Source of the DNA: Mesorhizobium sp. 65-26
GTDB lineage: Bacteria > Pseudomonadota > Alphaproteobacteria > Rhizobiales > Rhizobiaceae
Direction of reading: 5' to 3'
Assembly: GCA_001899205.1 (NCBI GenBank)
Contig: MKVL01000010.1
Span: forward strand, 577,914 to 641,913
DNA length: 64,000 nt
Shown here in pieces: positions 1 to 8,943 of this stretch (position 1 is the first letter of the stretch; every line of letters starts with the position of its first letter). The position numbers and the translations under genes were made by a program. Below the pieces are notes generated by a model. The model was not told the origin of the DNA, did not search any database, and saw only the letters and a program-made list of their open reading frames with translations.

Positions 1-557
1 CTGCGTGCCATCTCGTCGGTGGCGCGGGCATAGCCCTGCACGCCGGCGTCGCCGCGATTACCGCGTCCATAGGCGCTCCAGCCGAGATAGTAGGCGAGGT
101 AGAGATTGTAGGTGTCGGTGCGGGCGACGCCATAGCTGTCGGCCGTCTTGGAATGATACCAGCCGACAAAGTCTATGGCGTCGGCGAAGCTGGTGCGACG
201 CGCTGCCCAGTTTCCTGTCTCGGACTGATATTGCGACCAGGTGCCGTCTAGTGCCTGTGAAAAGCCGGTAGCGCTGGAGGGCCGCTTCCACGGAATGAAG
301 CCAAGCAGCTTGGTGCGCGGCGGCCGGGCATTGCTCTTGAAGCCGGATTCCTTGCGGACGGTGGCCATCAGCACCGGCACCGGCACGCCATATTTGCGCT
401 CGGTGCGTTCGGCGGAACTGCGCCAGTTGTTGAACCAGCCGTCATTCTGGTCGAAGACGGCGCAGACATTGTTGATATGGCTGGGCGCCGTCGCGCAGGC
501 CGATAGCGCCATGAGCACGCAAACCGCGACAATTTTACTAAAACTCGACCTACGCAT
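1..557 (-). CDS. Lipoprotein transglycosylase-like protein (3' part missing)
   Basis: The frame is open to the left edge, so the C-terminus is outside the window. About 185 residues are visible. The ATG at 557 starts a short basic n-region and a hydrophobic stretch ending in a lipobox (Leu-Ser-Ala-Cys, residues about 18-21), which predicts an outer-membrane lipoprotein. The mature part contains ATVRKESGFKSNARPP, ATGFSQALDGTW and a YYLGWSAYG segment, the pattern of SLT-type lytic transglycosylases, with the Glu of KESGF as likely catalytic acid. It is divergent from the MttB-like gene across about 200 bp. Family assignment is by motif only. Confidence 0.75.
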   Translation of the reverse strand, partial: MRRSSFSKIVAVCVLMALSACATAPSHINNVCAVFDQNDGWFNNWRSSAERTERKYGVPVPVLMATVRKESGFKSNARPPRTKLLGFIPWKRPSSATGFSQALDGTWSQYQSETGNWAARRTSFADAIDFVGWYHSKTADSYGVARTDTYNLYLAYYLGWSAYGRGNRGDAGVQGYARATDEMAR

Positions 558-754
558 GGCGTGAGCTTTAGGCTGAAATCTTAAAGGGAGTCTTGCTGTC
601 GCCGTTAACGGGCGTGGCATCTCCGAGGCGGATGCGACCTGATGTGTCGCTTTTTCTAAAATGATCGCCTGAATATGCCGCCTGGGCTAAAATCACGCCC
701 GCCGATGACGTATTTTTGACAGCCTTGCCGATTTACCACGGCTTTGATGCCCAC

Positions 755-2293
755 ATGAGCGAGCAAAGACGCAGACGCGGCCCGGAACGCGCCGCACACC
801 GGGGGCCATCGGCGATCCCGCAATTGCCGACGCGGCGGGTGCGCAACCCGTATCCGCAGATGGCGCTGCTGTCCGCGGACCAGGTGGAGGCGATCCATCT
901 GGCCTCGATGCACATATTGGAGAATTTTGGCATCGAGGTGATGAACGCCCGGGCGCTGGCGCTGTTCGAAAGGGCCGGCGCCAAGGTCGATCACGCGACG
1001 ATGAACGTGCGTGTCGATCGCGGCATGGTCGAGGAAGCGCTGAAGACGACACGCGCCGCCTACACGCTGACGCCACGCAACCCCGCCAATACCATCCATC
1101 TCGGCGGCGACACGATCAATTTCACGCTTGTCGCCGGGCCGGCCAATGTCCACGACATGGAGCGCGGGCGCCGCGCCGGTAATTTGCGGGACTACCAGGA
1201 CCTCGTGCGGCTGGCGCAGCATTTCAACTGCATCCACATGCTTGGAAACCAGGTCTGCGCGCCGATCGAGCTGCCGGCCAACTCTCGTCATCTCGACACC
1301 TATTTCGCCAATTTGACGCTGACCGACAAATGCTTCCATGTCTCGGCCATCGGCCGGGGCAGGGCGCTCGACGGCATCGAAATGATGGCGATCGCGCGAG
1401 GGCTCAGCCTGGAGGAGATGGCGGCATCGCCCGGTGTCACCACCATCATCTCGGTCAACTCGCCGCGGCGCTTCGACGAGATGATGGCCGAGGGGCTGAT
1501 GACCATGGCCGAGCATGGCCAGTCGGTGGCCGTGACGCCATTCACGCTGATGGGCGCGATGAGCCCGGTGACGCTCGCCGGCGCGCTGGCGCAGCAGAAT
1601 GCCGAGGCGCTGTTCGGCGTGGTGCTGACGCAGCTCGTACGGCCGGGCGCGCCGGTCATGTATGGTGCCTTCACCTCCAATGTCGACATGAAGTCAGGAG
1701 CACCCGCCTTCGGCACGCCCGAGAACACCAAGGCCAACGTCGCGTCGGGGCAATTGGCGCGGCGCTACAATCTTCCTTATCGCACGACGCCCGGCTCGGC
1801 CTCCAATGCGGCGGACGCGCAGGGCGCCTATGAAACGATGATGGCCCTGTGGGGCGCTGTGCTCGGCCACGGCAATCTCGTCTATCATGCCGCCGGCTGG
1901 CAGGAGGGCGGGCTTACCGCATCGCTGGAGAAGTTCATCATCGACGTCGAGATGATCCAGCATATCATGGAGTTCCTGAGGCCGATCGCGGTCGACGAGG
2001 CGGAGCTCGCCGTGGAAGCGCTGGGCCGGGTGCCCACCGGCGGCCATTTCTTCGGCGAGCCGCATACGCTGGAGCGCTACGCCACCGCTTTCTACCAGCC
2101 GATGCTGTCGAACTGGCAGAACTACGAGGCCTGGCGCGAGGCTGGCAGCCTCGATGCCACGGCGCGCGCGACGCGGCTGTGGAAGAAGGCGTTGGAGGAA
2201 TATGTCGAGCCGGCGATGGACGCGGACGTGCGCGAGGCGCTTGAGGCCTACATGGCGCGCCGCCGGGAAGCGATCGGGCAGGGCGAGCCGTGA
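755..2293 (+). CDS. Trimethylamine methyltransferase (MttB) family protein
   Basis: A 512-residue MttB-superfamily protein. The superfamily moves a methyl group from a quaternary or tertiary amine to a corrinoid protein. No in-frame amber codon interrupts it, so it belongs to the non-pyrrolysine branch, some of whose members demethylate glycine betaine or related betaines. I chose the ATG at 755; a TTG at 716 is also in frame but adds an atypical N-terminus. The dehydrogenase gene follows 94 bp downstream on the same strand, suggesting a shared methylated-amine or betaine pathway. No corrinoid-binding partner protein is encoded in this window, so substrate and methyl acceptor are unknown. Confidence 0.85.
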   Translation: MSEQRRRRGPERAAHRGPSAIPQLPTRRVRNPYPQMALLSADQVEAIHLASMHILENFGIEVMNARALALFERAGAKVDHATMNVRVDRGMVEEALKTTRAAYTLTPRNPANTIHLGGDTINFTLVAGPANVHDMERGRRAGNLRDYQDLVRLAQHFNCIHMLGNQVCAPIELPANSRHLDTYFANLTLTDKCFHVSAIGRGRALDGIEMMAIARGLSLEEMAASPGVTTIISVNSPRRFDEMMAEGLMTMAEHGQSVAVTPFTLMGAMSPVTLAGALAQQNAEALFGVVLTQLVRPGAPVMYGAFTSNVDMKSGAPAFGTPENTKANVASGQLARRYNLPYRTTPGSASNAADAQGAYETMMALWGAVLGHGNLVYHAAGWQEGGLTASLEKFIIDVEMIQHIMEFLRPIAVDEAELAVEALGRVPTGGHFFGEPHTLERYATAFYQPMLSNWQNYEAWREAGSLDATARATRLWKKALEEYVEPAMDADVREALEAYMARRREAIGQGEP

Positions 2294-2387
2294 TGGTTTT
2301 GAAACGCTGGCGCCACGCCTCGTCCGACTGCTTCTCAAGCTGAATCCAATGATCCGTACAACTCACTGAACCAACGAGAAAAAATCC

Positions 2388-4814
2388 ATGAAGTCGCATG
2401 CAAAGGTCGTGGTCATTGGCGGTGGCGTCGTCGGATGCTCCGTGCTGTTCCATCTCGCCCGCCATGGCTGGACCGATATCGTGCTGCTGGAGCGCGATGA
2501 ACTGACGTCCGGGTCGACCTGGCATGCGGCGGGCGGCATGCACACCATCAATGGTGACCCCAACGTCGCCAAGCTGCAGAAATACACGATCAATCTGTAC
2601 AAGGAGATCGAGGAGCTTTCCGGCCAGGCGACGGGCGTGCATCTCACCGGCGGCGTGCTTCTGGCGGCGACCGAGGCGCGGCTCGACTGGCTGCGCGGCG
2701 TCGTCGCCAAGGGGCGCTACCTGGGCATCGACCTCGAGGTGATCTCGCCGAAGGAAGCGGCCGAGCTGATGCCGCTCATCGACCCCAGCCAGTTCGTCGG
2801 CGCGGTGCGCAACAAGGAGGACGGCCATCTCGATCCGTCCGGCGTGACGCATGCCTATGCCAAGGCCGCGCGCAAGCTGGGCGCGGAGGTCGAGCGCTTC
2901 ACCAAGGTCGAGGACATCGTGCGCCGGCCGGACGGCATGTGGCGCGTCATCACCAATAAGGGCGAGGTGGTGACGGAGCATGTGGTCAATGCCGGCGGAC
3001 TGTGGGCGCGCGAGGTCGGCCGCATGGTCGGGCTCGAACTGCCGGTTCTGGCCATGGAGCACATGTACCTGATCACCGAGGACATGCCGGAGGTGGCCGC
3101 CTGGAACCAGAAGACCGGCACGGAGATCATCCATGCGGTCGATTTCGACGGCGAACTCTATCTGCGCCAGGAGCGCGGCGGCATGCTGATGGGTACGTAC
3201 GAGAAGGCCAACAAGCCGTGGTCCGAGTACCAGACGCCCTGGAATTTCGGCCATGAGCTGCTGGAGCCAGACATCGACCGCATCGCGCCGTCGCTGGAGG
3301 TCGGCTTCCGCCATTTCCCGGCGTTCCAGAAGACCGGCATCAAGCAGATCATCAACGGTCCGTTCACCTTCGCGCCGGACGGCAATCCGCTGGTCGGCCC
3401 GGTGCGCGGCCTGCCAGGCTTCTGGGTCGCCTGCGGCGTCATGGCGGGCTTCTCGCAAGGGGGCGGCGTGGGGCTGGCGCTCTCCAATTGGATGATCGAG
3501 GGCGATCCCGGCGCCGACATCTGGGCGATGGACGTGGCGCGCTACGGCGACTGGGCGACCATGGCCTATACCAACGCCAAGGTGCGCGAGAATTATTCGA
3601 GGCGCTTCTCGATCCGTTTCCCGAACGAGGAACTGCCCGCCGGACGTCCGCTCAAGACCACCCCGGTCTACGACCTGTTGTCGGCCCGGGGCGCGCAATG
3701 GGGTGTGGCCTACGGGCTGGAGGTGCCGCTCTGGTACGCGCCGGAGGGCGTGAAGGACGAGTTCTCGTGGCGGCGCTCCAGCGATTTCGACCATGTCGGC
3801 AAGGAGGTTATGGCTGTTCGCAATGGCGTCGGCCTGTCGGAAATCTCGAGCTTCGCCAAATACAAGGTCACGGGCGAGGGGGCCGCCGCCTGGCTCGACC
3901 GCATGCTCGCCTGCAAGCTGCCCAGGCCCGGCCGCATGACGCTGGCGCCGATGCTGAAGGAAGACGGCAAGCTGATCGGCGATTTCACGCTCGCCCATGT
4001 CGCGGACGGCGAATGGTTCCTCGCCGGCTCCGGTGTCGCCGAGCAGTATCACATGCGCTGGTTCGAGGCGCACCTGCCCGGGGACGGCTCCGTGCATGTG
4101 GAGGCGCTGGGGCAGAAGCTTGCCGGTCTCGCGATCGCCGGGCCGAAGGCGAGGGAGGTGCTGGCCAAGGTCACCCGCGCTGATGTCTCGAACGAGGCGT
4201 TCCCCTTCATGGCGGTCGCCAGGATGGATATCGGCATGGCGCCGTGCCTTGTCGGCCGGGTCAGCTATACCGGCGACCTCGGTTACGAGATCTGGGTGGC
4301 GCCGGAATATCAGCGCGCCGCTTTCCGGGCGCTCATGGAGGCGGGCGAGGAGTTCGGCATCGGCCTGTTCGGTTCGCGCGCCCTCAACGCGCTGAGGCTG
4401 GAGAAGAACTACGGCTCATGGGCGCGTGAATACCGACCGATCTATGGGGCGCTGGAAGCGGGGCTCGACCGCTTCGTCGCCTATGGCAAGGAGGCGGATT
4501 TCATCGGCAAGGAAGCCGCGCTTGCCGAGCGCAGGGACGGTGGCAAGCTCAGGCTGCGCGCCTTCATCGTCGATGCCGCCGATGCCGACGTCATCGGTGA
4601 CGAGGCGATCTGGCACGACGGCACGGTGCGCGGCTGGGTGACGTCGGGCGGTTATGCGCATCATTCCAGGGCGTCGGTCGCCATGGGCTATGTACCCAAG
4701 GAGATCGCCGACAAGGCCGACGGCTTCGAGATCGAAATCCTGGGCAAGCGCCATGCGGCGCGCCTTCAGCCCGCGTCGCTGTTCGACGCCAATTTGGCAA
4801 GGATGCGAGGGTAG
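2388..4814 (+). CDS. FAD-dependent dimethylglycine/sarcosine dehydrogenase-like protein with GcvT domain
   Basis: An 808-residue fusion typical of dimethylglycine and sarcosine dehydrogenases. Residues about 6-375 are a DAO-type FAD domain beginning VVVIGGGVVG; the motif GSTWHAAGG contains the His that carries covalent FAD in mammalian dimethylglycine dehydrogenase. A linker (FAO_M-like) and a folate-binding GcvT/GcvT_C module fill the rest. The reaction would be oxidative N-demethylation, passing formaldehyde equivalents to tetrahydrofolate. It lies downstream of the MttB-like gene and is probably co-transcribed. Dimethylglycine, sarcosine or another N-methyl amine are all possible substrates. 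Confidence 0.85.
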   Translation: MKSHAKVVVIGGGVVGCSVLFHLARHGWTDIVLLERDELTSGSTWHAAGGMHTINGDPNVAKLQKYTINLYKEIEELSGQATGVHLTGGVLLAATEARLDWLRGVVAKGRYLGIDLEVISPKEAAELMPLIDPSQFVGAVRNKEDGHLDPSGVTHAYAKAARKLGAEVERFTKVEDIVRRPDGMWRVITNKGEVVTEHVVNAGGLWAREVGRMVGLELPVLAMEHMYLITEDMPEVAAWNQKTGTEIIHAVDFDGELYLRQERGGMLMGTYEKANKPWSEYQTPWNFGHELLEPDIDRIAPSLEVGFRHFPAFQKTGIKQIINGPFTFAPDGNPLVGPVRGLPGFWVACGVMAGFSQGGGVGLALSNWMIEGDPGADIWAMDVARYGDWATMAYTNAKVRENYSRRFSIRFPNEELPAGRPLKTTPVYDLLSARGAQWGVAYGLEVPLWYAPEGVKDEFSWRRSSDFDHVGKEVMAVRNGVGLSEISSFAKYKVTGEGAAAWLDRMLACKLPRPGRMTLAPMLKEDGKLIGDFTLAHVADGEWFLAGSGVAEQYHMRWFEAHLPGDGSVHVEALGQKLAGLAIAGPKAREVLAKVTRADVSNEAFPFMAVARMDIGMAPCLVGRVSYTGDLGYEIWVAPEYQRAAFRALMEAGEEFGIGLFGSRALNALRLEKNYGSWAREYRPIYGALEAGLDRFVAYGKEADFIGKEAALAERRDGGKLRLRAFIVDAADADVIGDEAIWHDGTVRGWVTSGGYAHHSRASVAMGYVPKEIADKADGFEIEILGKRHAARLQPASLFDANLARMRG

Positions 4815-4884
4815 CCGCGGGCTACCCTTCCGCTCCGGGAGCGAGCCTCCAGGAGAGCATGATGCCGTCCGAAGCATCATGCTC
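4809..4884. terminator. Two hairpins between convergent genes
   Basis: Two perfect inverted repeats lie between the dehydrogenase (+) and DoxX (-) genes. The first has arms GGGTAGC (4809-4815) and GCTACCC (4821-4827), overlaps the stop codon and is followed by TT. The second has 11-bp arms GAGCATGATGC (4855-4865) and GCATCATGCTC (4874-4884). The position suits a bidirectional transcription stop, though neither has a long T-run. The second resembles the dispersed GCATGA-type palindrome also seen at 10317-10358. Confidence 0.5.
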
Positions 4885-4891
4885 CAGCCGC

Positions 4892-5284
4892 TCAGGCCCT
4901 GGCGCGATTGTCCAGCGCGAACGCGCCGCCGCCGGCGAAGACCAGGTAGAGGAAGATGAAGCAGAAGGAGATCGCCGCGTCGCCGCTGTTGTTGACGGGA
5001 AAGAAGTCGCGCGGCATGTGCGCCATGAAATAGGCGACAGCCATTTCTCCGGCGAGGATGAAGGCGACGGGGCGGGTGAAGAGCCCAAGCGCCAAGAGGA
5101 TGCCGCCGACGAGTTCGAGGATGCCGGCCGCAAGCGGCAGGCCGCTCAATGCGCTTCCATGGGTGCCGACGGGAAAGTTGAAGAGCTTCTGCGTTCCGTG
5201 CTCGATGAACTGCAGGGCTGTCATGATGCGCAGCACCCCCAGAGCCTGGGGTCGATACTGTGCGAGGCCTTCGAAAAGCTTCAT
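4892..5284 (-). CDS. DoxX family membrane protein
   Basis: A 130-residue protein with four predicted membrane helices and the DoxX-family pattern LRIMTALQFIEHGTQKLF near the N-terminus. Family members are small inner-membrane proteins, some linked to redox stress; the role here is unknown. It is convergent with the dehydrogenase upstream and divergent from the exported protein at 5482. A second, different DoxX-like gene is at 12473. Confidence 0.85.
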   Translation of the reverse strand: MKLFEGLAQYRPQALGVLRIMTALQFIEHGTQKLFNFPVGTHGSALSGLPLAAGILELVGGILLALGLFTRPVAFILAGEMAVAYFMAHMPRDFFPVNNSGDAAISFCFIFLYLVFAGGGAFALDNRARA

Positions 5285-5412
5285 CTAAAACTCCATTTCA
5301 CACCCCGTCCGGCCATAGATTATCGTCCGGCGACGGACCACTCACTTCGCACAGCCCGCCATCAACAATCGGTGAGTGAAAACGGTTGCTCTTCCGTACA
5401 TTTATTCTCCTA

Positions 5413-5448
5413 ATGGTTGTATTTTTATCTCCATGGTTGTATCTTGAT
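5413..5448 (+). promoter_or_regulatory. Near-identical 16-bp direct repeats upstream of exported protein
   Basis: ATGGTTGTATTTTTAT at 5413-5428 and ATGGTTGTATCTTGAT at 5433-5448 are exactly 20 bp apart, two helical turns, in an AT-rich stretch within 70 bp of the ATG at 5482. This spacing is what a regulator binding tandem sites on one DNA face would use. No regulator is identified. Confidence 0.35.
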
Positions 5449-5481
5449 GTCCGTACACCAACCTATGCGAGATCCTTTGCC

Positions 5482-5970
5482 ATGAAAAAAATAGTCGTCA
5501 GCCTGTTCGCTATCCTCGCAGGCAGCAGCCTCGCCGTGGCTGCCGACACCGGCTGCGATGCCTTCAAATGGCCGGTGGCGCGCGAGCAGGCCCTGTTTCA
5601 GTCGGCACCGGCCGCGCAGCCCGGCGCCGCCCTGACGGTCGGACAAGCGGTGGATTTCTCGCTCGCGGCGGTCGACACGGTCAGCTTCGAGGTGCCGCCC
5701 GATCGTGCACCGGCAGCCGGTACGTTCGGCGCGACGGCCAGCGTGACCGTGCCGCCCGATGGCGAGCTCCAGTTCAGCCTGTCTGACGAGGCCTGGATCG
5801 ATGTCGTGCAGGACGGCCGTGCCGTGAAACTGGCGGCTTTCAGCGGCGTGAAAACCTGCCCGGGAATTCGCAAGAGCGTGCGCTTCAAGCTGTCGGCCGG
5901 TCCGGCCACCGTTCAGCTCAGCGGCGCGAGGAAAGCCGATCTCAAGGTGGCGGTGCTGACGCCGGAGTGA
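5482..5970 (+). CDS. Exported protein of unknown function
   Basis: A 162-residue protein beginning MKKIVVSLFAILAGSSLAVAA, a clear Sec signal peptide with an Ala-x-Ala cleavage site near residue 22. An upstream in-frame ATG at 5386 would add a second hydrophobic stretch in AT-rich promoter-like sequence, so I prefer 5482. The mature part is mostly beta-prone with two Cys (near the N-terminus and in KTCPGIRKS) that could form a disulfide. I recognise no catalytic motif. Homologues annotated as hypothetical proteins are expected in rhizobia. Confidence 0.7.
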   Translation: MKKIVVSLFAILAGSSLAVAADTGCDAFKWPVAREQALFQSAPAAQPGAALTVGQAVDFSLAAVDTVSFEVPPDRAPAAGTFGATASVTVPPDGELQFSLSDEAWIDVVQDGRAVKLAAFSGVKTCPGIRKSVRFKLSAGPATVQLSGARKADLKVAVLTPE

Positions 5971-5997
5971 TCCGGCGCCAGCCCCGCGTCAACGCTG

Positions 5998-6780
5998 CTA
6001 CCGCACCGGCGCGAGCAGCGCGAAATGCGCACCCTGCGGATCCTGGCACTGCACGATCCATTGGTTGCTCGGCACTTCCATCGGTCCCATCAGCACCTTG
6101 CCGCCATTGTCGGTGACGCGCGCGGCGGCCGCGTCGATGGTGGGCACGTTGAAATAGAACTGCCAAGCCGGGACGGGCACTTGCTCCGGCTTGTTCATCA
6201 TGCCGCCGACAGGTTCGCCGCCATAACCGTAGAGCTGGTAGATGCCCATCGGGCCCATGTCGAACTCGTCGCCCTTCGTCCAGCCGAACTGCTCGCCATA
6301 GAAGGCCAGCGCCTGGCGCCAGTCCGTGGTGTAGAGCTCGTGCCAGCCGACATGGCCCGGCGTGCCTGCCGGCACGGGCGGCTGGTCCGGACCGTTCGGC
6401 TGCAGGAACATGAAGTGGGCGCCCTGCGGGTCGGCGACCACGGCGAAGCGCCCAACGCCCGGAATGTCGTCGGGCGCGCGGTGGACGGCGCCGCCCGCAT
6501 CCTTCAGCGATTTGGTCGCGGCATCGATGTCACTGGCATGGATATAGCCGATCCAGGCCGGCGGCATGCCCATCTTGGCGGCTTCCTCGGGCATGGTCAT
6601 CAGGCCGCCGACGCCGCGTTCGCCGGCGTTGACGACGATGTAGCGCGGCATGCCTGGCGCCTTGTCGAAGGGCTCCGGCCGCCAGCCGACGACGGCGGTG
6701 TAGAAGGCCTCGGCGGCGTCGAGGTCGGTGGTCATGAGTTCGTACCAGAAGAAAGGCTGCGGGGAATTCGGCATTGTCAT
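5998..6780 (-). CDS. VOC family protein with two glyoxalase-like domains
   Basis: A 260-residue protein with two tandem vicinal-oxygen-chelate repeats, residues about 5-120 (starting FFWYELMTTDLDAAEAFY) and 135-258 (WHELYTTDWRQALAFY). Such double VOC proteins are usually annotated as glyoxalase or bleomycin-resistance-like; no substrate can be assigned. The ATG at 6780 is preceded by a good Shine-Dalgarno sequence (GAGAGGAGA on the minus strand), which decides the start over longer in-frame alternatives. It stands alone. Confidence 0.85.
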   Translation of the reverse strand: MTMPNSPQPFFWYELMTTDLDAAEAFYTAVVGWRPEPFDKAPGMPRYIVVNAGERGVGGLMTMPEEAAKMGMPPAWIGYIHASDIDAATKSLKDAGGAVHRAPDDIPGVGRFAVVADPQGAHFMFLQPNGPDQPPVPAGTPGHVGWHELYTTDWRQALAFYGEQFGWTKGDEFDMGPMGIYQLYGYGGEPVGGMMNKPEQVPVPAWQFYFNVPTIDAAAARVTDNGGKVLMGPMEVPSNQWIVQCQDPQGAHFALLAPVR

Positions 6781-6920
6781 TCTCCTCTCAGGGGGCGAGC
6801 ATCGATCGCAAAACGATCTTGCATAGGACGCGTTCCCCAAGGGCAATCCGACAACGGCTGCAAAAAGTATTGCAGCCGCTCACCGGCCGCTAGGTCGACA
6901 GGCGTCGTGTCCAGCGGTGC

Positions 6921-7343
6921 TCATACCCAAGCAGCTATTGCTTCCCGAGCGATGACCTCGACCGTGCATTCGAGGCTAAGCAACAGAAAATGCGAACAGT
7001 CATCTGTCGGACCGGGTATGGTTCGCAACCAGTGCGAATTCTCCACCCGTAGGATCGGCCACCTGTAGGAGGTTTGGCTGCCAGAGCCTATCAACGGGAT
7101 CGAGGCGCCATCGCGAACATGCGCCATTCCCAGCATGTCGTCATGGGCCGAAAGGACCATTACTCCATGAAAATCGATCCTGAGAGTTCGTATGGATGAG
7201 CCGGCGAAGAAGTCACCTTCGACCGTCAGTTCAAAGTAATTGTCGGATCGTAGGCGCCAGACCTGACAGGCCACTAGAGGCAAATCTGCCAGAGGCTCCC
7301 ATCGGCGAACCGTCTCCTGATCGCTGGTCATCGCCTTTTCCAT
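6921..7343 (-). CDS. Hypothetical protein
   Basis: A 140-residue frame with no recognised domain. It has lower GC than its neighbours. The sequence (for example LPLVACQVWRLRSDNYFELTVEGDFFAGSS) looks like a soluble alpha/beta protein with no signal peptide or membrane segment. Start may be the ATG at 7343 or 7331. It is divergent from preT across about 235 bp. Base composition suggests a recently acquired orphan. Coding status is plausible, not proven. Confidence 0.5.
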   Translation of the reverse strand: MEKAMTSDQETVRRWEPLADLPLVACQVWRLRSDNYFELTVEGDFFAGSSIRTLRIDFHGVMVLSAHDDMLGMAHVRDGASIPLIGSGSQTSYRWPILRVENSHWLRTIPGPTDDCSHFLLLSLECTVEVIAREAIAAWV

Positions 7344-7458
7344 GGTGAAAGCCGGGCACTGTGCTCAAGTGCCTATCAGCCCACGCGGACTTCGACCAGT
7401 GTGTCGCCATTTGGAGCTACGCTCGTGGGTCTTCTTAGAGGGTGCAGCTACGGCCCAT

Positions 7459-7530
7459 AACATGACTAAAATTATCATGTTTTTATCCAGCCATTTCAAT
7501 GGCTTGGTCAAAAATTGACCAATTGATAAA
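7459..7530 (+). promoter_or_regulatory. preT promoter with three palindromes and a RutR-like box
   Basis: This AT-rich stretch carries AACATGA/TCATGTT arms (7459-7481), AGCCATT-TC-AATGGCT (7489-7504), and TTGGTCAAAAATTGACCAA (7504-7522). E. coli RutR recognises TTGACCA-NN-TGGTCAA. TTGACCA-AT-TGATAAA at 7515-7530 matches 12 of those 14 defined positions, and a perfect TGGTCAA half-site is at 7505-7511. With a RutR-like gene 9 kb away, this is the probable control site of preTA. Confidence 0.55.
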
Positions 7531-7578
7531 AAAATAAAACGTGCTAGCTTTTCCCAAAACGACAACAAGGGGAATGGT

Positions 7579-8943
7579 ATGGCCAATGGTCATCTTAGGG
7601 AAGGCATAGCCGGAGGCCGGCTGTCGCCCGAGCAGTACGCGGAGAATTTCTCCGACCTGCATCCACCGCTCGACCATCACGAGGCGCTGGTCGAATCCGA
7701 CCGCTGCTATTTCTGCTACGACGCGCCGTGCATGAACGCATGCCCGACGGCGATCGATATCCCGCTGTTCATCCGGCAGATTTCGACCGGCAATCCGATC
7801 GGTTCGGCCAAGACCATTTTCGACCAGAACATCCTTGGCGGCATGTGCGCCCGCGTCTGCCCGACGGAGACCTTGTGCGAGGAAGCCTGCGTGCGCGAGA
7901 CGGCCGAAGGCAAGCCGGTGCAGATCGGACGCCTGCAACGCTACGCCACCGACGTGGCGATGGCGGAGAACAAGCAGTTCTACGCGCGCGCCAAGGCGAC
8001 CGGCAAGAAAGTGGCTGTCGTGGGCGCCGGCCCGGCCGGCCTTGCCGCCGCCCACAGGCTTGCGCGCCATGGTCACGACGTGACCGTGCTGGAGGCACGC
8101 CCGAAGGCCGGCGGCCTCAACGAATACGGCATCGCCGCCTATAAGAGCGTCGACGATTTCGCTCAGGCCGAGGTCGATTACGTTACCGCCATCGGCGGCA
8201 TCGACATCCAGAACGGCAAGGCGCTGGGCCGCGACTTCCAGCTTTCGGAACTGACCAAGGACTATGACGCGGTGTTCCTCGGCATGGGGCTCGGCGGCGT
8301 CAACGCGCTGCGCGCCGACGGCGAGGATGCCGATGGCGTCGCCAACGCCGTCGAGTTTATCGCCGAGCTGCGCCAGGCGAGCGACCTCTCGGGCCTGCCG
8401 GTTGGCAGGCGTGTCGTCGTCATCGGCGGTGGCATGACGGCGATCGACGCTGCTGTGCAGTCCAAGTTGCTTGGCGCCGAGGAGGTGACGATCTGCTACC
8501 GGCGCGGCCAGGAACACATGAACGCATCGGAGTTCGAGCAGGATCTGGCCGCCGCAAACGGTGTCAGCATACGCCATTGGCTGCAGCCGAAGCGGGTTAT
8601 CGCCGAGCAGGGCAAGACCTCGGCCATCGAGCTCGAATACACCGCCATGAAGGGCGACAAGCTCGCCGGCACCGGCGAGACGCTGATGCTCGCTGCCGAC
8701 CAGGTGTTCAAGGCGATCGGCCAGAGCTTCATTGCGGGCGCGCTGAACGGCAGCGGCGGCTCGATCGAGCTGGAAGGCGGCCGCATCAAGGTCGACGCTG
8801 ACGGACGCACCTCGCTGGCCAAGGTCTGGGCCGGCGGCGACTGCATTTTCGGCGGCGACGACCTGACGGTTTCGGCGGTGGCGCAGGGACGCGACGCGGC
8901 CGAGAGCATTCATCGGGCACTCACCTCTAACGGGAGGGCATGA
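7579..8943 (+). CDS. preT: NAD(P)-dependent dihydropyrimidine dehydrogenase, PreT subunit
   Basis: A 454-residue electron-transfer subunit of the bacterial dihydropyrimidine dehydrogenase, which reduces uracil or thymine in the first step of reductive pyrimidine catabolism. The N-terminal region carries Fe-S cysteines (CYFCYDAPCMNACP, CARVCPTETLCEEAC), then an FAD motif GAGPAGLAAAHRL near residue 155 and an NAD(P) motif GGGMTAIDAA near 285. Start ATG 7579 has an AAGGGGA Shine-Dalgarno. It overlaps preA by four bases (ATGA), indicating translational coupling and a heteromeric enzyme. Probably controlled by the RutR-like regulator at 16211. Confidence 0.93.
   Translation: MANGHLREGIAGGRLSPEQYAENFSDLHPPLDHHEALVESDRCYFCYDAPCMNACPTAIDIPLFIRQISTGNPIGSAKTIFDQNILGGMCARVCPTETLCEEACVRETAEGKPVQIGRLQRYATDVAMAENKQFYARAKATGKKVAVVGAGPAGLAAAHRLARHGHDVTVLEARPKAGGLNEYGIAAYKSVDDFAQAEVDYVTAIGGIDIQNGKALGRDFQLSELTKDYDAVFLGMGLGGVNALRADGEDADGVANAVEFIAELRQASDLSGLPVGRRVVVIGGGMTAIDAAVQSKLLGAEEVTICYRRGQEHMNASEFEQDLAAANGVSIRHWLQPKRVIAEQGKTSAIELEYTAMKGDKLAGTGETLMLAADQVFKAIGQSFIAGALNGSGGSIELEGGRIKVDADGRTSLAKVWAGGDCIFGGDDLTVSAVAQGRDAAESIHRALTSNGRA

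Noticed and set aside
1965-4097. A 710-codon open frame on the minus strand
   Set aside because: Antisense to the dehydrogenase gene; amino acid composition is His/Arg/Asp-rich as expected for a shadow of GC-rich code, and no domain is visible.
7483-8913. A 476-codon open frame on the minus strand
   Set aside because: Antisense to preT, whose motifs are unambiguous.
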